64,000 nucleotides of DNA. It comes from Cinnamomum chago (Eukaryota; Streptophyta; Magnoliopsida; Laurales; Lauraceae). The DNA lies in contig CP142456.1 of the NCBI GenBank assembly GCA_038049695.1, positions 69,281,922 through 69,345,921 of the forward strand. Reading direction: 5' to 3'. Position 1 is the stretch's first letter, and every line of letters begins with the position of its first letter. Position numbers and translations under genes: made by a program. Under the pieces are notes generated by a model that did no database searches, was not told where the DNA came from, and saw nothing but the letters and a program-made list of their open reading frames with translations. Positions 35,601-47,600 of this stretch are shown here, in pieces.

Positions 35601-38600
35601 AGTAAGATTAGAGTGTCTTCTACTGGACTCTTGTACTAAGGCATTAAAGCCAAAAATGGTCAGGTGAAAATTTTAAAAGGAGGATTAACTTTTCTTCTCT
35701 TCTTTTCTTTAGGCATCCTCAGAGGTTTAGAGGACATGGGTCAGGAAATCTTTATTAAAGGGTTTTACTTTACCGTTTAGGTATGGAAAATGCCTTGGAT
35801 TGTGTTATTTTTCTGAAATATTGGTGAAAGAAGGGTTTTACTTTACTACTATGGTGTGGAAAGAGCAGTGTCACAAAAATCAGTTTGTTTCGGTTCATTT
35901 GCGCCACTGAAATGTACAGGACCCCTGTAATTTTTCATCCTGGAATTCGTTCCAATTTGGTCTGAATTTTATGATTTTGGCCAATTTGTCCAATTCATCC
36001 GCTTCATCCAATTATTCGTCCCAACATGTAGGTAACCTTTAAAATAGAAAAAAAATGAAAAGTGAGGGGCTAAACATAATATTTTTAACTTAAAAGTAAA
36101 AGTAAAAATACCATTTTGGCCTTTTGGCTCAGAGAAATTCATGGGCTCTACTGTGGAGCCCATCTATTAAAACTCTATATAACTATATGTGCCCTAATCA
36201 AATTTTATTCCAATAAAAAAAAATTTAATATGAATAAGCTAGCCAAATTTCACTCTAATATGAAATAGCCCATCAAATTGACATATTGCATTGATTTAGT
36301 AGAATAAATTTAAATGTATCATATATTAATTTTACATTTTAATATAGAAAATATTTTTTTCCAAAATATGCCACCGGAATTTCCTCATCGGCCGAAACAT
36401 TTCATTTGGAGACCAAGCCAAAATGGAGTCTTAATTTAATTCACGACTATGGGAAAGACCTTGGATTGGGATATTTTTCTGGAATATTGATGAAAAAAGG
36501 GTTTTACTTACTTTTTGGGTGTGGAAAGAGCCTTGGAGTGTTTTATATTTGTTACTTATTTTCATTGTATGATCAACACCTTTACAGTTGCTATCTTAAG
36601 GTGAGTTTATCCTTGAAAATATCAGTATAAGATTGGGTTTATTTGTACTGAATGATAGATCCTGGTGAATAGTTGGGAATGTAAATGCCGCAATCTGAAA
36701 GCTAAAATTCATCCACAAAAAAGGAGAGTTCAGTTGCCTGTTTGTAATCTAAACCATGCATCCTGGTGCGCTTCAAGTTAAATTGCTTCAGCCCATCATG
36801 CACATTCCAGGGGCCTGATTTCCCTCTGAGGGTGTTGTTTGGATTAGTAGACTATTTGACAGCTATCAGCTGGCAATTCACGTTCTAAGTGGGCTATATT
36901 GACACATGTGACTGTATTAGTAGACGTTCCACAACTCCAATTGAGTCAAGTCATCTTGGTCCATGACATCATGAATGCTTATTATTTATTATTGGATAGA
37001 ATCAACCTGGAGATACTAGATTCATTCAAGATGGATAATCAGATTACGAATGCTAAACCTGGAGATACTGGATTCATTCAAGATGGATAATCAGATCACG
37101 AATGCTGATTCCATCCAAGTGGGTAATACAAATAGATAATCGGAGTGAAATTCACTCAGTCTTAGTGATATCAGAGCTATAACCATGGTAATCTATCTAT
37201 TTGGATTACTGTAGCCAACTTAACAGGTACAAAAGTTCAGTGTAGGTCCTACGAATGGAGATGGCAACGAGATGAAGAGATTGGAGAATCAAAAGCAAGG
37301 AAATCCTGGGTAGAGGATGCATGATCAGACAGGAACGATGATGGAGCTCATCCCAATCGCAGCAAGCCCCTTCCACCGAAACAGCTTCAAAGAGAGAAAT
37401 CTTTTTCCATCTTTGTTTTGAACCTGCCTGAAACAGTTTTTTAAGGCAGGAATAGAGGCAACGTTCCCTGCAGGGCAAGCCAGATTGTAGATATACTTCA
37501 TGCCAGTGGAGCAGGGGAGTAAGAACGCGGTTTCACTTTTGTGAGGTTCACCGCCAACAGGGAAGCAGAGAAATCCATTGATCAAGCAGTGGGTAGATCC
37601 TGGGGGGGAAGGAAAATACAAGTTAATATGGCTCACTTCAACTCAAAGGGTGCAACGGTGGATGAAAGCACAAAAACCTTTCATAATAGAAGTGGTTCAA
37701 GAGATGCTTATGCCCAAAGAAATGTCAGTTTTGCTCCTAAGCCCTATGGAGACAAGAAGCCTGATGCAAAGCCAAGTAGTCCAGCAATAACGGAGTGGAT
37801 TGTAGTTGATGGAAAGGAAAAAGGAGTAACGGCAGCCCCTTGGGAGATTAAAAAGCAGAAGAAAACCCTGTTCTGTAGCCTAGTTGGCTTCCTGAAATCA
37901 AAATCAAGAGGCTTACTCCAAGCTGATTCGAGGCTTGAAAGTTGTTGGGGAAAAATGTCAGTGAAGATACAAATGTTGGATAACCAGGTTGTTTGGATGC
38001 AGTTCCTATCAGAAAAGAAAGTAGATGAGGTGCTTCAGAATGCTCAAGCTGTTAGGGATTTTGTGTGTTGCAATTTGATGGATGCATGTTCATTGAGTGT
38101 CATTTGAATTTTCTACACATGCATTGTTTTAGAAAATATTGAAATCTTTAAATTACTCATGCATGGTTTTATAACTTTTAAAACTTCATTTTTCATGCAA
38201 GTTTTTTATTTTAAACTTGGACGCATTGTCAATTAGATTTTAATCATGCATCCCCATGGTATTATAGTTAAATCCTTTAAGGCATAATGGCTTCATGTTT
38301 AAAAAAAAAAAACGCTTTTGAATTGATTAAAACATGGATTTCCATGCCCACCAGAAAAACATTTTTGGTAAATCATTTTTGAAAAAAAAAAAGAGAATTT
38401 TTTTGCTACAATACTTTGCTACAGTGACCATTTCTACAGTACTGTTGCTACAGTAGCTTTGCAATTGTTTTTATAAATGCTATCTCATTCCAAGGGTATG
38501 AACTTTGAGGGACTCATTAAGGTGTTTTGGGGCCAAAGAAAGGGGAATGAGCTAAGTAAGGCTAGAGGGCCGTTGGAAATGCAAAAGCTTGGATCTATCA

Positions 38601-41600
38601 ATTAAATCTTTCTAGTAAGCTTTGATTTCTTCATCATATGTTTTTCATGCTTTGTTTAAATTATTGGTAAACCTATTTAAGCATGATAACTATGATTTGT
38701 TGAGTTGATGGAGTTTTAACAACGGATAACCTAAGGCGAAGGAGAATGATGGTTGTAAATGCATGTCCAATGTGTCAATCAGACTAAGGAAATCATCAAC
38801 CACCTTTTGCTCAATTGCAAAAGAGCACAATTCATATGGAAGGTTACATTGGGTTGGTTTCACTGTTGTGGGCCTCTTCCTAAATCCCTACCATCCTTGT
38901 TTGACTATTGGAAAATGGGAGTGGGGTCGAAAAGAGGAAAGACGATGTGGAATCTTTCGTTCTTGGCGGTTTTGTGGTGCATATGTTAAGAGAAATAAAA
39001 GATGCTTTGAAGGATTATCTTCTACTGATAATCAACTAGGAGAGAGAATGAGACATTTGGTCACTATTTGGGCTACTTCATTAACACTCTTCAAAGGTAT
39101 TTCAGCAAATTCCATCATTCAAAATTGGATGGAAAAAGCATTCACAGATCCACATAAACCCTGCATAGTCTATAGATGGACTCCTCCAAGAAATGGTGCG
39201 TTCAAATTGAACTTTGATGGAAGTGCACTAGGGAATCTAGAAATGGCGGGTATAGGTGGGGTGATTCGCAATGATCAAGGAGTCACCCTGTTATCATACT
39301 CAGGTCCAGTTGGTCTATGCTCGTGTAATAAAGCTGAGCTATTATCTCTAAAAATTGGGTTACGAGAAGCAGTGAGATTAAATCCTCAGTTGTTGATTGT
39401 TGAAGGGGACTCTTCATGTGCAATAAAGTGGGCTTCTCAAGCTTCCATGGCTCCTTGGTACCTTATAGATGTAGTAGAAGAGGTGGCAGAGATAGCTAAG
39501 AAGATCAAATTTTCATATAACCTAATTACGTGCTCTGCAAACTCGGAGCGGACAGCCTAGCCAAAGAGGGAGTATTTAGACTGTCTTTGTGTATTGTAGC
39601 TGACTGTTAGTATGTTATTGCCTTTAGGTTCATGCCTGATTTTTTGTTGGATGGACAACCCTTTCCTTTTGGGGATTTAGGATTTTGTCATTGGTTTTTT
39701 GGGCTTTTTTGTTATCAGTATACACCTCTTATACTGTAAAGCTCCCTGGTGAAATGAATTCAGTCATCTTTTAAAAAAAAAAAAAAACTATGATTTGTTG
39801 AATCCATAACATGAACATCATTTTGAATTAATTTATAGTTTTGGATTCTTCATCTTGATTCAAACCAACTTAGACTCAAATTTGTATATCTTATTGAATC
39901 ATGCTTTGCCAACACCTTTGAAATCACTTGTAGCATGATTCTCATACTTGGTCGAATCTTTAGTTTGTTGATTTCCATACCTTTAACACATAGTGAGACT
40001 TGTTTGCATTTGGAAACAACATAGCTCAAAAATCACATGTTTTAGTTTTGAAATTTCATACAACTTGCTTCGCATTGATCAGTCATATCATTATCAAGTT
40101 GTTTTTGAACTGCATGTGATTAGCATTTTTACTTCAATCAAACTTTTTCTATGATTTTAACTTTCAAATGCATACACATTGAATTCATATCTTTGCATCA
40201 GTGTGCGTATGTTTAGAGTTGGATTTTCACTTTCATATCAGCCTATTCCAAAGGCTTTGTATTGAGCTTAAATTGTATCTCCTCTTGTGTATTTTAGACA
40301 CATCTTAGAGAGAAAAACCTTATAATTTATAAAAGTTAATGCTTAGCCCAGAAAAGCATATTGTAAATGTTATTGCTTAGCATTTTAAAAGCATCTTGTA
40401 GAGGTTATTGCTTAGCCTATTGTAAAGGTTATTGCTTAGCCTTGAAAAGCATATTTATAGTAGAATGCCGGTGGGGTGTAGTAAAACAAGTTGGGAGTGG
40501 ATGTAAGCATTTGGACGAACCACTATACATAGTTATGTTATGGTGAATGATTGTGGTGATTATTTATCTTGATAGCTTCTGCACTTTATTCTCATAATCA
40601 TCACTTGTGCTTAATTGCTTAAAAGAAGTTAAAACTAGGCATAATTGGATAAAAATTAAGCTCACCCTATTCACGACACCACCCCCCCCCCCCCCCCCCG
40701 GTTCGGATCCCGAGCTTTCAAAAGCCAAACTGGTTGAAGACATAAATGGAGCTTCAAGGACCTCCAGCTCGCCTCCATCTTGGTTGGAAGTGAGAGGTGT
40801 TCCCTTACATACATGGATCAAAATAGCGGCCGCTATGCTATATCGAGCATAACGGTGAAGACCGCTACGCTAAATGGTATTTAGCGCCATTCACATCTGT
40901 AGCGTCTGCTACGGCCGCTACATGGCCAATACACCCGCTACAAGGCTACTACGTCCACTACAGGGCCGCTATAGAGAGACAGATTCTTACTTTCCAAAAA
41001 AATTTAAAATGCATAATCAAACTTATTTCTTTCCTTTTTCTCTCCAAATAACATTTCTACACAACTCTTTTACCCGTTTATGTTTAAAAGAACACCAAAA
41101 GCCACATGATCTCATCAAATTACAGTCGATATAGAGAGTTCTTCTCTAGGTACATCCTATTAGACACCCCCTTTGGTAGATGTATTCTTTCTCTACATAC
41201 TCTTGAGTCTTAAGTCTTGACTTCATGACACAGTTTTTTTTTTTTTTTATGAGCATTTCATTAGTTTCTAACTTGGCATAACTAAGCAACATGAATACAT
41301 GTGAAAAAAATGATCATTACTATTATTTTCTATTTATACAACAACACGGGCATAGTTTTCAAAATCGGAATCGTATTGTAAATCATTCATACCCATGGAT
41401 CAAATTGAATCGTGAATCGTGTCATGAATCGTAGGATTTTTTATTTTTCTAATAAAATGAAAAATAATTAAAAAGAAAAAGAAAAAGGAATAAGTAATTA
41501 TTCATAACCATCCATTTTTCCATCTATAGTAGTATAAATATAATAACAAGTAAGTCTATCAGACAATCATATCAAGAACATCATGACATATTATTACATA

Positions 41601-44600
41601 TAGTTGATTAAGTTTAAAGTATCAATATAGATTTTTTATTATCTTTAAATCATAATATAAAAATAAAATAAAATCCAAACAAGCGATCTTGCACGATAAG
41701 ATATCTCTTAAAGTTAAGAAAGTGTTCATGAAGAAAAAAAAACCAAAATAGCTTAAAAAAAGAAGATATAAACAAGCACCATACAGACAGTCGAATGCTT
41801 TAGTTAAATGCATGTTCTTTATTCATCTTTAAAACCTTATCAAAGCCGTAAAAAATTCTTACGAGGTTTCGTTAACTACTAAATAACCTTATAAAAATAC
41901 AAGCAAAAAAAGAAAGAGAGAATAAAAAAAGAAAAAAGGTAAAAGATTATTAATATTAGCTTATTGGCTATAGTCATTCTCGCTTAGTCGAATCGCTTGA
42001 ATCGTAAGATTCAATGAAACGAGTATCGAATCGTACGATTCTGATAACTATGAATACAGGACCTTATACAATGAGGAGACCGCTACACTCGCTCATCTTA
42101 GTTACTTTTTGCAAAATATATCTATATATATATTTTCTCTCATTTTCCAATATTCTAGATTTTCTACAATTTTTTCAGATTTTTTTAACAATTTTTTCAA
42201 ATCGCACCACTACGCCGCTACGTAGCGTTTTGGCGGCGGGCGTAGCCGCTATTTTCATCCTTGCTTACATGTGTGGCATGAGGAAGTTTTCAGACTCATA
42301 GCAAGCTACTTGGGCTATCTGTGGAGTTTCAAACGAAAATTTGAAGGAAGGATCAAAGTTCCTCTTGATAAAACAGTATCTTTACCCTGCTTGATGCCAA
42401 TATGGGTGGAAGAATAGAAATTTTCTATCCATATCGAGGAGGATGAGATAGGGAGTGGTCTGTTGGGATGTTGGAGAACAGATGATATCAATGCGGAGGC
42501 GAGAAGAAGCGGTTGCAATTGCAGATTACAATCGAAGGAAGAGCAAAAGGAAGAAGATGATGATGTCAGCTCTAGCCATTCAAAATTTTCGAAGTCCACC
42601 AAAATTTGAAGATTTTGGGCTGTTAGGGAGAGATGGGGCCCCATCAACCAGTTTCACCTATTCGGATAGCCCACCAAGCCCCCAAATTCATGGGCTGTTT
42701 ACGGGGTCCACTCTTGATGAGCTCAAATCTCCAGAATAAACTGCTTTAAACAAGGGCAAAAGAGTAATTTTAACAATTAAAGGAAAATAAAAGAGAAGAA
42801 ACAGGGAATTCGATCTAAGCTTCAAGAAGAAAAGAGAGGCGATCGTCTCGGGGGAAATACAATTGCAGGGAGAAGGACCAAAGGAGCCCATCAGAAGCTG
42901 GGGACCTTGAACGATTCTGCACAAGAAAAGGGACTACCACCAGTCGCACTTCCTTGGAGGTGGTTTATGCTTGTTGGAAGATTGTGAAGCTGGCAAGGAG
43001 GGCGAGAAGGATTTCCATTGGTCCAAAAATCCAAATCCTTAAGGATTTACAAATACCAAATGTGAATTTTCCATGACTTCGTGGAAAGCCAAACTCTTTT
43101 TTTTTGGTTGCCAAATAAGACCTAAATATCTTTTTCTTCCTTTCGATTGGTAACATGACAACCTACAACCTCAAGGTTGCAATAGTGAGCAGAGCACCTT
43201 TCACTGTACCATGGGCTCTAGTCAAAATTGGAAATTAACATGTTAGAAGAATGTGTGCACGTCATTAAAGTGTTGTAAGCACTATAAACATATGGCAGTA
43301 TATTGAAATTATCACAATATGTACCTGAAACGGTATTTTCCCAATAATATTGTGTTATTGTCTAAAAATATCTTATATTTATTTTTAATTTATCTATTAT
43401 GTTTAGTTATTTAAACTTTAATATATTTTGCTAAATTTTCCAACTAATATCCTGAGAAAACATCCCCATATTTGTAACAAATTGCTATGAGTCCCTATAT
43501 GCATGTCAATTAGAGTGTCTAAGAGAATGTATGCATGTCATCTAAGCGTTGTAAGTCCCCATACATATGTGATCACTTAGTATTGCATGTTTTTAAAGGC
43601 AACATGAATCAAACTTGTAACCACGTGGTAGTGACACTGAGTTCCAACTTCCAACTAAGCTATGGACTCATACATGTCAAAAGATCATATGAGCTCAACA
43701 AGATGCCTTCTTTATTTTTCTCAACTTGAACGAGGATTATTCCTCCCCTTTGCCCATATCAAAACCTAGATTTCATTTTTAACATTTTAGCTTGAGTGTA
43801 AGAATAAATTTAGTCTTGAGCTACAGATCCGAGATGATTATCACTCTGATCTGAATCAAATTTCTACATATAACAATTCACAGTGTAGGCATGTTTTAAG
43901 GGTTAGGATTCATCATAGGCTGCTGTACACACAGTATAGAGAGAGAGAGAGAGAGAGAGTACCTAATAACCTGAACTTGAGCCTTGATCACAAGAGTGTC
44001 AGAGACAATAAAGCCATCATTTACTTTTGATAGCTCCATAAATTTTTTCCAACCCCAATCATGCTCTTTCTTCCAAAACCGGTGCAATGTATCTGCATAA
44101 TTTCTCGAGCACATAAGTTACTTGAGGTGTGAAAGGATATAGGCATATAGCATTTTTTTTACGAGAGCATATAGCATCTAAAGTAATGTAACGTCACAAG
44201 TCACCTAACCAGAGTATTTAGACTTCTTTGGATCTTTATTCACCACAGCTATAGTAAACTGTGCAAAATGACTCCATCCTGCCAATTTTTTAAAAAAAAA
44301 AATTAAATTAAATTAATAGAACATAAACAAGAAGTGTTGAGTACATAAGTTGATAATATGGAGCAAACAAAAGACCACACTATACATCACATACCAGGAA
44401 GAAGTTTCTCATGATTAGCAACACAGAGAAATAAAGAGAGATGGTTGCAGACATCACACCCCTGAGGATAAATCAAAATATACCTGCAGACCAATTTCCA
44501 TAAGTTTTAATTAGAATTGAAATGAGAGGGAGAGAGAGAGAAATGCATCCTTTTAAATGATGAATAAATACATGCATTTATACACAAGTACATAAATGCA

Positions 44601-47600
44601 GGGATACATACATGCTTACCGTGCCTAGCAGCAGTCAACATGCCTAGGCACTGCACGGCACGGTAGACTGCAAATCAGTCATATTTTGTGTATTTTGATC
44701 GTTTTACCCCTCCAATGTAGTCTTTTACTTTTTTATTTTTTTTATTATCTACAAAAATTGTAAAGATTTCTAAGGTAATCCTGTTGAAAAACCTTCAATA
44801 GAAAAGATCCAGATGGTTCTCTTATAAGTGGAGTAGGTTGAGTTTGATTGAACCACTTAAATCTGTGTACTACTCTTCCTTGTGTATATCTTTCAAATTT
44901 TTTAAGCCTAAAACCTTAAAAATGGAAGCGCGACACATTAGAAGCCCGACACGAAAGCCCAGCACGAAGTCCTTGCACGGCACGACACAATTGATGAGAC
45001 GTGTTGTGCCTAGGTTGAGGCGTGCCATGCTAGCATGGTACGTCACGTTTGACATCTCTACTTGCAGGCATGCATAAATACATATGTGCTGCACCCATCC
45101 GAATGAACTATACACCATCAAATGTACACTGATTCGGATGGACTATACACCGTTGAACTTGTGAGGCCCGGATAAGGATGATAGGATGATCAAATGAGAC
45201 CCAAACTCTGTAGATAGATAGGGCACACCGAGATCTTCAAATCCCCCTAGTTCCAGCTTTAAGGGAGCCAGGTGCACACTCACGCACAGTGCAAGTCGTA
45301 CACCTGATGTGTGTGTGTATATGTCACGCCCCGAATTCTGAGATCCTTGGGACCCTCAGATTTCTGGAACGCGACGGTCCCACAAAAACAACAACAACAA
45401 CAATAATAATAACAATAATCACAATAAAGACTTAGGAATTGGGTCCTTAGTCCTTACAATATATATATAGAACCGGTCCTAAAAGGACCATCCTTACAAC
45501 TTACCTAGTGGGGCCCACCGTGACCGCACTGGTCATGGGACAGAGGGGGAACAAAAGATCCAAGTGGGGCCAACATACATATCAAAGTTGAAATCAATAT
45601 AATACCTCTAACCCCTTCATCCATGATCCACAAGTTCAACAGCTTTATATCAAACAAGAAAAATTGACCCTCAATCCAACAGTCTAGTTCGTCCAAATCC
45701 ATGCAAATTCATGGGATTCAGTACCTATAAGGGGGTTGTGAATGTTTGGTCAATTTGGATGGGTCATAAGGTGGGCCCCAATGGGCGTTCCAAACTGTGC
45801 AGACCGTAAGGACGGTCCTTATAGGACCGGTTCCCTATATGTGTGTGTGTGAGTGTTAATGACCAGAATCACCAAAAGCTTGAGCTGTTAGTGAACGGCA
45901 AAACAATGCATATAAACACCCCCCTTGCCAGACAGATGGAGGTAACATGCCTCCCAGGGGTTTCGAACTCGTGATCTCTGGTTCTAATACCATGTTAATG
46001 ACCAGAGTCACCAAAAGCTCGAGCTGATAATGAACGGCACAACAATGTATATCAACAATATATACATATATATATATATGTGTGTGTGTGTATTTGAAAT
46101 GGATACTTTCATTGCAATAAGCAAGCAGTAAAGAGTAATATACTGACAAGCAAAAACACGAGGACCCGAAAGAAGACAACAAAAAAACCTCTCCTAGAGA
46201 AAACAGTCCAGGAGAGGAGATACAAAATAATACAAAGATATAAACGTACTCATCCAAAAGCAATTTCCTTCCAATTGCGCACAATCTGGTCTATAGAATA
46301 ATAATGGAAGTGAGGAAGGACTAGCATCCAAGAGGCTGTATTTAAGCATTTCTACTAGAGACTGCAAATTCGCAGCTTTTCCTTCAAGGCATCTGGCATT
46401 CCTCTCCTTCCATAGGATCCAAAGAGTAGCAAGAAAGGATGTCTTCCGCAGCTGTTTGCCTTTATCTGAACCTAAAGGCATCTATCTACCAACACTCAAA
46501 AGAAGCAAGGATAGATCTCGGGAATACCCAGCGGCATCCAAACCATTCCAAAATAGCTGTCCAAAGCATGGTTCAAAATCGCGGTCATCGCATCGCATTG
46601 CGGTTCGCGGTCCATCGCGGTGAGAGTTTAAATTTAACCCCAAAAACAGAATATTATAAAATGATAGAAAACAATAAGGTTTTCCATTAGTACACACTTT
46701 AAAGGAAAATAACGGTCCCCCTAAGTCATAACATCCTATATCGTTGTTTAATGTTTAACTATTAAATATGTTAACCTTGTAGAGTTTAATTTTTTTTCTA
46801 ACTTTATGACTTATAAATCCACCAATATAACTCTAATAGGACTTGGCCCATTGTTGATCTGACTATTGTGATACAGTTGAATTTCTTCATAATTTATTTA
46901 CATATTTTTTGTGAACTATAGTTCAGTAGTGGTCAATAATATGACAACAGGTCCAGTTTTTTAATAAGTGCAATAATGTGATAGTGGGCCTAACTCCTAT
47001 GTTAATAAAATTTGGTAAGGGCCCATTATAGACAGACCATGATGGTTTCAAAAAAAAAAAAAAAAAAAAAAAAATTGAATGTATTAAGGATTAGGTTAAA
47101 AAACAATGAAACGGAGCCCACAAATTCCAAAAGGTACAATTGGGGGCCATGAACTTTTTTTACATTCTGGTATTTTTAAACAACAAAGGACCCATGAACT
47201 TTTGTTTTTTTTTTTTATTTATTTATTTATTTATGTTGTGGTAAAAAACTGTGTGGCAGCCTCACACAGTAAAATCTCTTGGAAAGGGGCAACTTGCCCT
47301 TTTCTCGATGGATCTGAAACCAAAACAAGAGAAGGAAAAAGAATAAAGAAAAAAGAGAAAGAGGGGAAGAGAGGAGGGAAAGAGAGGAAGAGGAGAACAA
47401 GGGGAGGCAGCGGCAGCAGTTCCAGGCGGCGATGTGGTTCCGCCATCCCGGGCAGCGGTGGAGGCATCGAGAGCGAGAAAGAAGAGGAAGAGGAGAAGAA
47501 AGGGACGCAGCAGCAGCAGGCAGAGCAGCGATTCCAGGGGGCGATGCTGTTCCGGTCAGCGCTGCAGGCATCAGGAGCTCCCACTCCAGGTACTCATCCT

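Noticed and set aside
37541-38107. A 188-aa frame with no stops that could be a host exon
   Set aside because: It matches the leader/ORF1 of the LINE at 50.6-51.8 kb, and nothing links it to the TRAF1-like gene.
38763-39560. A 265-aa frame with an RNase H domain that could pass for a host gene
   Set aside because: It lies inside an insert with poly-A tail and 15-base target duplication and begins in the middle of the LINE Cys/His region, so it is LINE sequence.
44630-45060. A possible hAT MITE with GCACGGCACGG ends
   Set aside because: Only one plausible end (TTTGACATCTCTA) was found, and no matching left end or 8-base duplication.
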